Positions 12,645 to 27,600 of a DNA stretch of 64,000 nucleotides are shown one piece after another. Source of the DNA: Phoronis australis (taxonomy: Eukaryota; Phoronida; Phoronidae). Positions within the stretch are counted from its first letter, which is position 1; each line of letters opens with the position of its first letter. The notes beneath the pieces were generated by a model that was not told the origin of the DNA, ran no database searches, and saw nothing but the letters and a program-made list of their open reading frames with translations. A program made the translations under genes and the position numbers. Where the stretch lies: positions 941,482 to 1,005,481 of the forward strand of contig NMRA01000065.1 in NCBI GenBank assembly GCA_002633005.1, in the 5' to 3' direction.

Positions 12645-15600
12645 CTGCAAAAACAGAAATCTGGTATGATAATATAGACTGTAAAAACATTTAACACTTT
12701 TAAACAGCCGTTAATTTCTATTTACTGGTAATTAAGTTATAGACACTACAGCTGTAGAGAGTCACAAGACAACAGAGTATGTCAGAATAAAATACAGACT
12801 ACTAGGATTTTTGGCAACTAAAACATACTTGGTAATCTTGGTAAATTTTTACCGGGAGGCATCCATCAGAGAGACCAAGGGTAAGGGGAGGGAAATCCAA
12901 ACTGTTCTAATACAGCAGTACATACCATCCACCAATGAGGTACTTTTGCACCACACCATCTGCTTCTAATTGGCCGCGCACCTGCAGACGTCCACTGCTA
13001 CAGCCAATCAAAAGAGCCGCTCCACGACAGTGCAGTGTCGGGATCTTGTCAGCTTCGTAGAACTTGGTGCCGCTGCCATGACCACAGTACCTGGGCAATG
13101 ATGGACAGGTCAAAGGCCAGTTTTACAAAAATAATTCTGAGTTAAGTTTAAGAACTTTTATTAACATTACAAAATTAACTTGCGCTATAGGAAATTTAAT
13201 GATCAAGGGTTGAATTCAGTTTGTTAATTAAAGGAAAGTTATGGGAAAACAAATGTTACCTTGCTTGCAAAAGGGCACTCTTCAGATAAAATAACAAATA
13301 ATCACACAAAGTCATGAACAATTTGGTCATGTCAAACGTTCTACTCGGTGACACACCATCCATACAAGTCGCTTTTTACCATACAAGAGGGTATGAAGTG
13401 ATAAGTTCAATTAAGTTTTTTAATTGACAGGAAACAACAATTTTAATAGCTATTTTTACAATAATTCTCCATGCTGTATTTTTTTTTTAGTGAAATTTGT
13501 GCCTTTTCTCGAGCTAGAAAGATTACATAGTCAATATTTGGAGTTACGTATGATCGTTATGAGAGTTGCTGATCTGATATTTTTTGGATTCATATCACAT
13601 GTGACAAGGTAGAGAGTTGTTGGGAGTGACAGTCAAACGTGTGATATAAGTTTCACAATCTCAACAAAGTTCAGTAAAACCTGATCAATTTGTGACATAC
13701 TATGGCATACCTAGGTGTTTCACATTTCCATAACAACAGGTCGCTCCAAGTATTTCCATAATATGTAGCTCCAAGTATTGTGTCATTCTTATGTTCTATA
13801 CCATAGCTAGCGTCAATGTTTAAAAAAATGTGGAAATTCACAACAATGAAGAATGAAATCGATAAAGATGAATTTTGGAAATAAGTTTTGTCCAAAATTG
13901 GCAAGATCTTCCACAGCACGAGCTCAATTTCAAAATGCAAAACAACGAAATCTGCAGTGCTTGCACAACTACCCTGGGAAGCAGCAAAAACTGACCACCA
14001 CTAATATACCATGAAACGACACACAATGTTATCCATGAAACTATACTAAAATCATTAGGTGACAGAAATGTCACAAAATTTATAAATAGAAAAATCTCGC
14101 ATGTTATACTACCAGGATTACGAGAAATCCAATCACGCGAGCATGGATTTTTCTACTCACAGGAACAAGTCTTTGGCAGTGAGCCCTTCTCTAAACTCTT
14201 CCTTTGTTGGTTGACGCCCAATCACCCCAGTCCAGCCGTCAGCACTGAAAGAAAGGTAAAATGTACATATTAGGAACACTACTTTCATACCGCAGTCACA
14301 CAAGTCAAGGACTGCAGCTTCACAAGCGGAGATCTTTTTAAACTCACCACAGATGAAGAGCTACGAACTCAACTGGTAGCCTCGAGTGAAGTTTAGCCGT
14401 TCAAGTATGTGAAGGTGCGAAAAATTGAATGAACTACAGGCTACTTCATTCAACTGCAGTCATTTTTTTCACGCTTTGACTTAATGTGCTCAGCTAACCA
14501 CCACTCCAGGCAGTCAGCTCGGCTCATAACACTTACTTTGCATTGAGCTTAGACGAGGAATTAACATCAGAATCAGAAATGAAATATTCTAGCAATTGGC
14601 ATGTCTTGACGAGGTTTTCCAGGGTATGAAGCTTTGACAGCATTGCACTACTGACATAGCACCTTACGATGAGATATTTTGTAAATTAGTGCTTATTAAA
14701 GTTTTTTGACTGCAGACTATGTTATAATTGCAGATTACTTTGGCTTTAGGTGGTGAAATCTGTTGAATAAATCAAACACTTAAGAGGATACTCAACTCAA
14801 TTTTTGGCCCATTAACAGATATTAAAAACTTTCCATCCACCTATCTATGTGGCTCCTTGCTAGTCCTCAAAAGTTGAGGACATTTTGAAAAAATCCTCAC
14901 AAATTCTGCTTAACCACCAAGTGTGACCTACGCTTTAAGCGAGTTGCATGACAACTACAGGGAAAGATCACCCACCAAGTGTCATAACATACGTGTACAT
15001 GTGACGACAATGAGTATGTGCTTTTCGTTAAATCCTGCTTTTATCCCGTACATGACAATGGTACGTTAACGGAGAACACAACGATTGGTTGAAATGACCA
15101 AATGCGGGTTTAATATCCAGCGGTAAGAAATCACTATACAGACTCAAGTTTAAGAAACAGCCATTACTCAACAATATTGTTTTAAAAGGAAATGTCATGA
15201 CTGTCCACCTGAAAACAAATTGCTGACGTTAGGTAAGCTATTGCTCATAGAGAACTTCAAATAGATGTGTGTGTTGTACGAAACAGTCCTAACTAGGTAC
15301 TCAACCAAGTTCGCTAGATCTACTGCATTTTTGTGGAGATGTGAAAAACACTGATTGTCCGTTCTTCTGTTGTTTTACCTTCATTACTAGGTCAATTTGT
15401 GGATTCGATACAAATCTAGAGTGAAAGTTGAATTTCAATTCTCAGTTTTATTGAAAATAAGTAGGGATCTTTTCACGCAACCCCTCTAATTTAAGGACTA
15501 AGTCCCTAATTATTATCGTTGAACTAAGGGATCAAATTTTAGTTACATTATTATAAAATAAATGTCCTAATAGTCAAAGAGCTCATAATAAAGATAAAAT

Positions 15601-18600
15601 GATAGAAAAATTATTTGAGTCCCTATTTCAGACTGTTTCATGCAAGCGGAGAATGTTTCATGCAAGCAGGCAATGAGAAATAACGCATTGGGAGTCGCTC
15701 ACTTCTGGAACCAGTCTGAGAACAGTTCCCGCGAGCTTGGCAAGTTGGACTCTGGGTCGAGAATGTAGAATGTGCTGGCTGTATCGACGCCGCTGGTGTA
15801 GACTGGGTTGTGTTGCAGTGCCCTCAGGTGAGAACGGATGAAGTACAACGAGGGAACGCGACAGACCGGGTGGCGGCGTAGGACAGGAAGGCTCTCCCAT
15901 GGAAGGGCTTGCACATCCTAGAAAGGGATAAAGACAGCCAAGTCTCGTTTTTGAAAAAAGAAAATTTAAGAAATAAAAAGACAGTTTCTACTTATAATAT
16001 AAAAGAACAATAACAAGATACATCAATCAATGCAATTAATTATGCTTTGCATCTATTGTTGACAAAAAGTAAAATTTTACTGGGGGGAAAACTGATGAAA
16101 ACTAATTAAAATATTGCATGGTAGAAAACCCATGGAAAATTAAAACATGGGAGTGATAAATGACATACTAACAGCGGCAACAGTAAACAGTACTACAAGT
16201 AAACAGTACAACAGTACTACAACAGTAAACAGTACTACAACAGTAAACAGTACAACAGTAAACAGTACTACAACAGTAAACAGTACTACAACAGTAAACA
16301 GTACTACAACAGTAAACAGTACTACAACAGTAAACAGTACTACTCCGGTCAAACTCGCACCATAACAATTACATCCAATAAAAGAACAACAGTTACTGTA
16401 CCGTATGAACTATACATAACCTGATTAATGCCACTGAAATTCAGGCATCTCCCACTGGGCAAAATATTGGTGAAGTGCACTTTGCGTATGCAATGCTGGA
16501 ACCAACCTTATCAAGAACCAAGATGACGGGTTGCCTTGACGACGTGACTGTGTTGGTTTTTTTGTTGTACATCTGAATGGAGGCGCTAATCTCTTCACAG
16601 CTGTCGACGTCCCTGTCAAACACCTGACGTATGCCGTCGTTTAATTGCGAAGACGTAAGATGGTGAGCTGTGTCCACTAGGATCTATGGATTAAAGAATG
16701 TAGCAATCATTGATAAACAACTCTTTAGTGTTGTAAAAGCACAAATGGGACTTCCAGTGTCTAATATTGAGAACGACATACATCTTCCCTGATCGTATCA
16801 TATTTAAATATGAAAGACAGAAACCAAGACTTCTAAGTACAGTGGCCACGGTTCGTACAAAACTTTGGACTTTTCAAGGACCTTTGAGAGTAGTTCAAGG
16901 TGTATTTAATACAAATTCAAAGTAATTTTATTATTGTAACAACATTGTGTGCATTAACTCCAACCTATTCAAAATTGGGGAAAAATTAAAAAGAGGGATT
17001 CAAATTGGCAAACTTGATGTAAAGTTATACATTTTTAATACTTCTAAATAAATATACATGATGAATATGATTTTTAAAAACATGTTTTAGTAGCAATAAA
17101 AATTTAAAATAACATACATACACTGTCTTATAATTAAAGTATTAAACATTTCCAAGGCTAAAAGCTGAAAAACAAGGGCATCCAAGGTTAGAATTTAACC
17201 CAAGGACTGTTCAAGATTAGGCTTTAAACTAGAGGGCTTTTCAAGACTGTTCGAACCATGGCAGGAAATGATATAACTTAAACCTCTAGTGTTTGAACAA
17301 CAGATGGCACCAAATTACACAAAAGACCATCCTGTTACCTGCAAAAGCTCCATTTTGTCTTCGCCTTTGGCACCAAACTGCTTCGCCAAAGTTGACGCCG
17401 ACTTCCTGACTTGAGCTCGGTCGTCGCTGTTACTATGGTAACCCAGAAGAGCCCCTTTCCAGCAGCCCAGCCATCGGTCCTCTAGGCTCCCAACCAGACT
17501 CTAAATAAGGCAATGATTGTACTATACCATTTCAATTATTTATTTTTGTAATAATAATTCGCACATCACATGACCTCGGTTACAAGATGGGTTTCATTAT
17601 CCAGCACAAATTTCATGGGATTCAGCATGAAAGTAAATTCTTTTATGTACAATAAAACTCCTAATCAGATAGGTGCGCATACCTTGTATCTTCGCTTAAT
17701 TGGAACAAGGTTCAGGACAACAGTTGTTCTAGTTTGTGCACTCGACCCTTCAGATATAATTTACTCAGAAAAAAATCTCTGTCCAGTTGAATCCGACTTG
17801 AAGATATTTTATTATATTCGACTCCACCCCGTCTCTCTTGAGTTGAAATTTACATGCTACTTTTACACACCACCTACATCCATTCGTCACAATCATTCCT
17901 CGAAGAAGCAGCCTTGACGTTTTCAACAATCGTAGTCTACCAAATGCCGATCCAAATACCGAGCACTGCTTCATTTTAGCTTTTTTATTTGATTCTACAA
18001 AATGTGCGACATCACATCTTTCAGTCCCAAACTAATCTTGCTATCTAAGCTATACATCAAGGGCTCGCTGATAAGAAAGCAAATTAATAGTACGCTATTT
18101 TGGAAAACTGTCAAAATGTAGCGCTTCAGGTAACCAATAATTCTTGAACACAACTGCATCAACATATTGAACAGTTACGACACTACCTTCAGTTCTTTGT
18201 CATAGCGATGCCTTTCTGACCACCAGGTGGCCTTGTCAGACACCAACATCACATCGCGTGCACCGACCATCAACTTCTGGAACTGTGCCACAATGTCCTA
18301 CAACAGCCAGTGAAAGATGATGGTAGCTGAGCATAACAGGCGCCATAAAATGACCGAGCTGATGAATATCAGGTCGGGCATCTTGGTCATTTATGCCTTT
18401 TACTCAGTAGCAGCAGCTAAGTCCATTAAGGAAAAGTGACGGAGGAAAATGTAACATGTAACTGGAACAGAAAGTTGGAGGAAGCCGCAGCTTTAAATAC
18501 TGTCAGACACCATCAGTGTCACCATGATACCAGCATCATCATAGCATTCGTTACTTTATCTTAAGCATGTCCACATAAAAATTTCCTGTGCAAAAACTGT

Positions 18601-21600
18601 ACATTGATACATTTGGTACTGGTTAAAAAGTTACGACCAGCATTTTTGTGGTCACGGAATTGGCAAATTTCTGATCTTATACCACCACAAAACAATGGTG
18701 TCAGATGCTCTAAGTGCTTCAAGCATTACACTAAAACCACTTTCGTGAAAACTCCTAACCGAAGACACTAATTACCGGTTCAATCGCAATGTCATTGACT
18801 TGTACAACAAGAGGGGTCTGTCCCTTGCGCAATCTTGATATCACCAATCGCTTACACTGACACCCAGCAGTGGAGAGGACGGACAGCTGACAAACGGTCC
18901 AGTCTGGAAAGAACAGACGAGAGATTGCTTTAGAATAGAAATTACAAAGAAAATCAGATACAGAATTGTTCAAAACAACTTCAACGCTAAATGTCGTTGA
19001 GTGGAAACCATATTATATACTACCGTACAACCAAATTACCTTTCTCCCCAGCAGGCCAGTAGGTAATAGCTAGTCTAAGACTGGATGACCTCCATTGTGG
19101 ACAGGTGAGGGCCTCACTCCCATCACTGATGCATGACCATCCCATACTGGACATGGTTACCCATTCTGGAAATATTCTACCTCCAGTTCTTGTTCCAACT
19201 TGCACAAGTTTGCCACATCAATTGATGAAACCATTATTACTTGAAATTGGATTCCGTAGCTTCATTTGACATTAGACGAGGAAAGCAACATGAACCAAGC
19301 TGTTGTGAAAAGTGTGCCAGCAAGCTAGGCCTTTTATAATCTATTACCTGGTAGAAGACAGTCGTAAGTGGAGGTGAACTTGTCCACCGTCTTATTAAAG
19401 GCCAGATGCTCCCGACACTCTTCCAACATTTTCAGTCGCTGGTCTGTGAGTTCACAAGGGACTTCTTTCCTCAGTTTTCTAAATGAGAAAGCGTAAACGA
19501 AATCACATGACCAGTCAACCGCATCTTTGTTGTTCAGACTTTTGATGACTGTTGAAACTTGCGTGGTTGCCAGGGTTCCTTCATGGGATGTGCCAGTGAT
19601 GAACATATCAGAAAGTTTAACAGGAACGGACATGTTAAAGCTGACTGGTGTTCGTCGTTTTCATTCCTCTATGCCATACAATACACAGTTCATATTTGTC
19701 AAAAGGGAATTGTGTTAAGTCGTTAAGGATGTGATCAACTCAACACATTCAACAAATAAGAAAGTTGCTACAGTGCTGGAGCTAATCACCACTGGTGAAT
19801 AACAGGTAAATCTAACATGTGCAAAAGTGCAGTATCTGAGACATTAACTGCTAGTAAACAACCAAATAAAGAGAATTTGAAAAAATTATTTCTAGACCGT
19901 GATGCGCTCATACTTAATTGATTAAACCTTTATTCAGCAATAGTAAAGTGGTAAACGCAAGACCAAGACCAAATTACACTTCAATGGAATAGTCCCGATA
20001 TTAAAATTTTGCACTCCTTACGATGAATGGCATACATCAGATTTTTGGTCACAAAACGAATGAGTGAACAACCAATTCCATTTTATTAAACACTTATTTT
20101 CACCTCATGTTACTTCCGATGCTCGCTGAAGCCATGTGCCTGAAGGTGACAGATGAGCCTTCTGTGAGGTAGTATGCCGCCTCTGTGTGGGAGTGACTGA
20201 CAGACAGGAGAGCCAATGAATGGCAGACATTCCTGTACAACACGCTCGGTGGGTGGTGCCTCATCCTGTTGAAGCTGTCAGTCAAACGTGCTTTGACAAG
20301 GACATCATCTGAAATGAGTAACAAATGCATGGCTTGAGGGACACCAATGTTTTCATCTTTTACCTATGTGGCAAGAAGAAATCTAGTTAATAAGTAAAAT
20401 TAGAGGTTAAACTTCGTGATTTGTGCAAAAAGAATTGACAAATACAGCATGAATCATGAAATTTTGTCTAACCGGTTTGTTAAAGTTTTAATTCATATCT
20501 GCATGTTGTCTCACGATTACGAAGTCGTGCGGAAAGTTTTATTTGAATGTAGAAGGCAAATAATTGGTAGGTTATTTTAGTTATTTTGCATCATTGTGTC
20601 AAGTTTATTAGAATATTTTGCTACAGTTCTTGATAAGATTAGTTTGTTGTATAATACCTTTTTTGTTTTATTTTTAGTCAATCGCTCATACACTCACTAA
20701 CTTACAAGACGTTATGAAATAAAGGATAAGAAGAGTGCATTGCGTTTATCTACTCTACATAGTTGGAAACAAGCAGACGGCCAGTCATTGACCAGTTGAC
20801 CAGGAGCAGACCAGTAAAGGTCTACTAGGATTCTCTTTAGGTGTATGTCCTCAGTTAGTAGCAGTTATGATTTTATGAGTTTGCAGAATTCGATGCACTT
20901 TGGCCAAAAAGATATCAGATTGTTGCAATTCATTCTCCAGTGACCAGTCTAGTCTTGGTCCCAGTTTATCAACTCCCTTTTGACTATTCAAACATCATGG
21001 TAACACTGAATGTTCTTACAGAATGTGCGAAACAATAACACCAATTGGAAGTAAATGTTCACATGAAATTACCAGTTATAAATGATGCCGTCGAAATATA
21101 ATTTCAAACTCCAGCTATGAGACGTGTTTTATGTAAAACAATCGAGGTATGCATCTAAATATGCGAAAGTCCGACAAATTGTATGAAAGTCCAACAACAA
21201 CGTTTGACGTGGCACGATCACGGGTGTCTTCAAAGAGTAGCATTGCATTTGCATCCATAGTTATAGCTTGCAATAACCACTTCACCATGTACTCACGGAC
21301 ACGTAATTATTCACGTTAAAAATTGTTTCATTTGTAGAATTTGCAAAATTAATATGTTGGTGAAAAGAGTTCATTTTGGCAACAACTTCCAGAACAATTA
21401 GGTGACTAGCACAAGTTTTAACGTCATTGATGCATGGAAACAAAGAGCACAAACCTTAAAAAGGATCGCTCATAGCGTCAGCCATTATCCGTCATTACTC
21501 TAAGTCACTTTTGTACTAACGACCCTTCAGAGTAGACACTTCATAGTAAAGACTCTTTGGAATATAGAAAACAATATGCTTGTGTTGCATTTTTACTCCA

Positions 21601-24600
21601 AAAGATAATTACTCCAAAAACAAAATCTCCAGGGTAACAGGCCTTAGTTGTTACAACCCATCCACTCTAAAGAAAAAATTTCCAGGTAGCAATACGTCTT
21701 CATGGACTGTGAATCAACCAAGATATGTTTATACTGTAAGTTTCATGTACAGGAGGATGTGTTTCCCAAGTAAGATTGTTACAATGAGCCAAACGTCAGA
21801 CATTGTGGTCAACAACTACTAGGCATGTGATAATGTTGGAAATGACAGTGTCGTGGGAAGAACGAATAAAAGTTGAATGGAACAGAAATGATAACTATCA
21901 AAAACGTGGACATCTTGAATATTTTCAAATAAAAATACATTTGGCCATGTTAGTGTTGTTGTTTTGCTATGAATGTTTCTTCACTGTATGGTTTTGCAAA
22001 AAACATGGTCACCAACTCAATCAATGGCAGATTGTTCAATGTCCAAAACTAAATTCTGCGCACCTTCTACTGTTAGTGAGCTAAATTCTAGTTCCGTAGA
22101 TACTTGGATAAATGCACAAACTTGGTGACAAGGTTAAGAAGTTCTTCATGAAAAAGTGTACTTTAAGTCTCAGCATCTCTGTGATAATAGTTTGGGTAGA
22201 GTGTGAAATAGTACCAATTTCTAGCAAAAATGGCAAAAATAATTGCCAAGATATACCTTTTTTTAATTTGTACAGGGTTCTAACATTATTATTAGTATCC
22301 AGTTTCTTAAAGCATTGTCGCTTAATGGCTATGCCACAGAACGTGAAATGGTTAATCAATTCCTTGGTGTTATAAAAAACACCAAAATGTGTCCTTATAC
22401 TGCTATCTTAGAAATGATTCAACGAAACTGGACACTTGCAAAGATAGTGGTTGCATTTTGTTAGTAAAAGATGGATGAAAATGATCGCACCCTCAATTAC
22501 AGTGATATATTTGGATGATACCGGCATTAGGATGGCGAAAGTAGGAAAAATTGGTTTGAGTTCCTTTCAAATTCTAAAATCCCAAGCAGGCACATGTTTA
22601 GAATTTTTCTGTTATCACTTCTCAAATATGAATACTTTGCGATATCACACTCGGAACCTTTAGACCACAGGCATTTCATCATTGAACTCATGAAATTACA
22701 GGCATTTGTTCATGGTAGCAAAATATAACTCTTGTGCTGTTTTACAACAGACTGGAAGAGTTTAAGCAGCAGTTGGATGGCATTTGCTCACAGATAATCA
22801 GCAAATGAGAATTGGAGACTGAGCTGCAGCCTTCAACAGAAATTTGTGACTAGCAGAGTGTTTTAACTTACTTGCACTACTCGCTGGTTGCTCTGAAACA
22901 CTACTCTTCTTTACATTCACAACATCACTCAAAACACTAATTGACTTTACGTCTGCCAATTTGCTGCTGGATCGCAGCACCTCACTGTCCGCCGTATCAG
23001 CCACTTTCTTCGAGCGTACGCTTGCAGCCCTACCACGGCCTTTCCTGGCTGGACGACAATTTTCATCGTCACTTCCAGCTCTCATAACCTCAATGGAATC
23101 GTTAAAGTCCACAATTACATTGCGGAGAAAGTCTCTGTCTGGTGCTGATGGCTGTGTAATGGTTAACGGCATCAGCTCTTCGTTAATACCCGTCTCCAAT
23201 CCATGAACTCTACTACACTCATCAATCGCATCATCTTCTTGATCCATGACACTCAAGTCTCGCTCTAGCATCATTTCGCCCATTTCGTCAACGTCGTCAT
23301 TGCCATCAGTCTCAATGTCAATGGCACGCAGCTTCTCGCGATTCCGCCGTGTGTTTCGACTGGCCACAGCCGCAGGCATGATAGACTTTCTGTTGTGTGC
23401 GCTCTTCCCATCAACAAAACCACCAGTTTGGCTCTCTGTGGCATCATTCCTGACTTCGTGGTCATGATCGTCACGAAAAATCTCAACCTCTGGGTCGGCA
23501 GTTTCAGCCTTAGCTATTCTTGCACGGGTCGTCGTCTTGCAAGGTTTGCGTGGCGCCCTGGCCTTTGACTTGGATACAACACCTTCGTCGTCTGAGTTTG
23601 GAATGTAATCATAGACATTTTCACGAGCTGCAGCAGTTGACTTCCTGTTCAAATGTTTCTTGTAGACTGGCGTACGCGGCAGCTGCAGTCTCGGCTCCGG
23701 ACTATTCGTATCCACAACTTTCAGGGGACTGAATGTCGATCTTGACATCAGTTTTAAAATGGGCGCCGCTGACAGAGGCTGGCTCGGCATCGTCTCCGCG
23801 GTCTTCTTCCTCGACGACCGTGGCACTTTACGTGAAGTGGCTGATGATTTCCGTTTTGCGTTTTGAATACTGAGCTGATTGTCACCAGGAGGCATTACAG
23901 GCGTTTCCATACCGAGAGCTGGTGTCTGAGATTTGATAGATGATACAGATGATGTCCTTTTTGAGGTAGCTTTTGGACGGGCTGGGGTCTTGAATGCTTC
24001 CGATGTGGCCAGTGAGTCGTCAAACACAACAAAAGCATTCTTTTTTCCTTTGGGTTTCTTTGGTGCAACAACGACAGCTGATGATGAACTAACAATGGGT
24101 TTTGCTTTGACTTCTGGAGACAAATCCAATTTCTTCGACACAGTGTCTGTCTCGTTTTCCACCCCGGGTCGTAACAAATCGGCTATTACATCTGAGTACA
24201 AGTAACTCAAATCGACTTCATGTTCACCGAACCACCCCGATGGACCTAATGTTGCCACCACAGACTCAGCCTTGCTGATGTAATCCCTGACCATTTGCGG
24301 CACGTTCTTTAACATGCTGAGCCGAGCCAATGACATATAAATGTCCACCAAGTTTGAGTCGAACATGTAAGAAACGTTAACACCCTTCAAGAGGTTCCCG
24401 CTGGATGCTTCCAGGGTGCTGGTAGCTTTCTCTGACATCAGTTTGAACAGCTGTAAAGCCATCTCTAACCCATGACCGCTCTGACTAGTCAGTCCCAGAC
24501 ATTGGTCAACCTCTGCTTGTAGTATCATACACTTCAAGTTCAAAGTGTGTAACACCAGATCACTGCACTGCTCACATTGACACCGTGCAGTGTGCGCCAT

Positions 24601-27600
24601 GTACCCGGGCTTTTCCAGCCTCTTGGTCTTCAGCATCGGAGAACTCCTGTTATCACAACGGACATCGTCGTTATCTCCGATGCCAGCCTCTTCCTCGGCA
24701 CAGACAGGACGACTCGAGATGAAATCGTCGTCCTCACTGTTATAGCTGTCATCAAATCCGAAACAGTCATCTGACTCTTTCTTCACAACAGATTTATGCA
24801 AGCTGTCACCTCTGTTGGCTCCCACAGAGCTGGCAATAGGTTTTGGTTTCATTTCTTTAACCATTTTACGTTCCGAGTTCAACAAGAAGTGCACACTGCT
24901 AAGCTTTGCTTCTGCCTCATCATGTTTCCCGGCCACATTGTCTAGACGGGCGAGTTCTAGAAGGAACTCTGCAATCCTGAAGAAAAATTAAAACACAAAT
25001 CAGCCAAATGTCCATTGCATAAAATTAACGTGGTTATAAAACTTTTCATAGCCACAAAAACAAACTTTCGATTTAGACGGCTTACCATTATGAAATTGGA
25101 CTGTAACTGTTCCATGGTCAAGTTGGAGATTTCAGGGCTTAAAAATGACCTAACATGAATTCAATGTTGCTGGAGATTAGGTTCTGAAAAGTAATTTGTA
25201 ACTGCGTGTCATTTCGTGCGCCAAACTTGGTCTCAAGGAATAACAACCTGTCGGTTCTTTGCAAACCCAGACATCAGTTCTCATCTGACGAACGATCAAG
25301 TTGAGAGCAAATTTAAAAACTTAAGGTAAGTGGTTTAAATCAAAAGTTGGCTTCTCAAGATCCGCTTTGAGGACTTTCATTTTTATTAGATGTGTCCAGA
25401 AAGACTGAGGCGCATCAAAAACGAGGCGCACACCGTTAATTGAACGGATATTGTGGCATTGAAACAAGGTGGATTACATTAGATTAACTATGTGTTAAAT
25501 TGTTAGACATTTTAAAAGGACAGTGACTACACATCAGAATGAATATGAGAAACGTGGCTTTCACATAAAATCTAAGTTATCTTTACTTGGAAGTCATTGA
25601 CAACCAAAAAGGCTTTCCAACATGCGGGCAACAAGTTGCACCACTGAACACCAGCTTGCTTCAGATTCCTATGCATGAAAGTGATTTCACATTACAATCA
25701 CTCTGCATCATGGTCTCATTGCCAACAGCCCAGCCTACCTGCGAGGTATATTGAATGATTGGGACACACGTAGGCCCTCCCTCAAGTAACATCTGGCACT
25801 CCGCTCATCGCCGGCGCTGATAAAGAAAGCACCATTGTACAGCAGGCTGGTCAGAAGCTGGTTGACGGCACTCCACTTTTCTACCACGGAGTCACCTTGG
25901 TGAGGACATAAAACATACAGTCAGCTGACTATTCCAGTGTTGAAGTACAACCCAATGTAGGAATTACAGGAAATTAAAATGCATTGTTTACAATCATGTA
26001 TCAATCTAAAAGTAGATTTTCCAGTATGACAATGTTATATTGCCTTAAAAAGCAATTTCTACAAGTCGAAATCTTGCATAAATCAGGAAGGCTCATCTAG
26101 GTTCCATTTGTGGAACCAAAGCAATTGTCATAACATTACTAACTTCATGGCAATAAAATGCTAGCCGAAACACAAACAGTAACATTTGGTATAACATAGC
26201 AGACAAAATATTGTAAAGATCTCGTCTGGCATACTCAGCAAACAGGTGGTGGAAAGACATTAACTTACACTATGCAAGACACATATTCATCATTTTGATT
26301 TTGAATCTTGTGGAAATTTGATTAGCTGAGAGTCAACCAACATAGAAATCTACTGGGTTACATTGTAAACAGTGGTCAATAGGCTTTGGGTGATGGAAAT
26401 CCGACTAAGAAACGATTTTTTTGTTCTCAACTCTTTTAAGTTCTTGCACAGCACTAATTAGGTCAAGCTGTAATAGCAAAAGTTACAACTCCACTGCATC
26501 AAGTTAGTGACAGTGAACCACCCTGAGAAATAAATTAGTGATTATCTCCATTCAGCCAGTAGTGTTGTCACGTGTAATCCAGAACGCTAACTTGTGATAA
26601 AAACCGAAAATGAAAGGTTTCAACCCAAAGCACGAATCCATAAGACAGTAATGCTGCATCTGGCTTCAAGGTATTCACTCAACTCACCTTTGCAGCCAGT
26701 CTTCAACGATGACACCACGGACGAGTGATAGTTGAAGGCGTACCAGGCCGAGTCTACAGTGCAGCCACTAGGTGGCGAGACCAGGCTGTGGAGGAAGGGT
26801 GTACGGCAGAGCCGTGAACGGAGTCGCTGACAAAGTCCGTTGAGATAACAGGTCACCTTGGTCTTAGCACACGCGTTGAGTGCACCTTGAACAGTTTCCA
26901 ACATGTCCCAACTGTCTTTCAGCTGTAAGAGAAAACAATGCAACAATGACTTGTGCATTTACTGGATGAAATCACAATTCATCTTTAATAGTCAAAGCAT
27001 TCTGAAATGACATTGACCAAGGGATGAAAACAATTCTGTGACAGCGGCTCTAAATTCCGGCTACCATCCTCTAAACTTCTATTCCGGAGGAGCTAACAAC
27101 TAACTCACTGTATAAATTCCGACACCTGCACAACAAACATTCGATGAAAATGCTGACCAAACTCCAGTCCCAGGGACCAAATTTCTCACCCAGACTTAAG
27201 AGGCGCTGCTATGGAAATGTGTACACTTTCAGTTTAAATGACGCCAGAGCCCGACATAAGTGAAGTGAGTAAATGCTCGAAAATATGAGTGCAAAAAGTA
27301 ACATACAAGTAGAAAGTTGACTTCACTTGTACGGGCGCCGAGTGAACATTAAGCAATTTTTTAGTCGTCACAGTTGCCTGCAACCGCATGTTCGGCTGTA
27401 CACTCCGCAATTGTGTCCAACATTCTCCATGAATTAGTAGTGATATAAAGCACTCTCCATGAATTAACAGTGATATCAAGCATTCTCCATGAATTAAGTG
27501 ATATAAAGCCCTGACAAGCATGAAAATTGACATGTGGTTGTTTAACCACTGAACCACTCCTCCTCGTCACCCTTGACGTTTTAAATTGAAGTATACAGAC

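Noticed and set aside
16140-16368. Open frames on both strands with repeated VLFTVV or NSTTTV
   Set aside because: They arise from the 18-bp tandem repeat, whose unit is a multiple of three.
23246-24205. Plus-strand frames opposite the large separase exon
   Set aside because: They are shadows of the strongly supported minus-strand coding frame.
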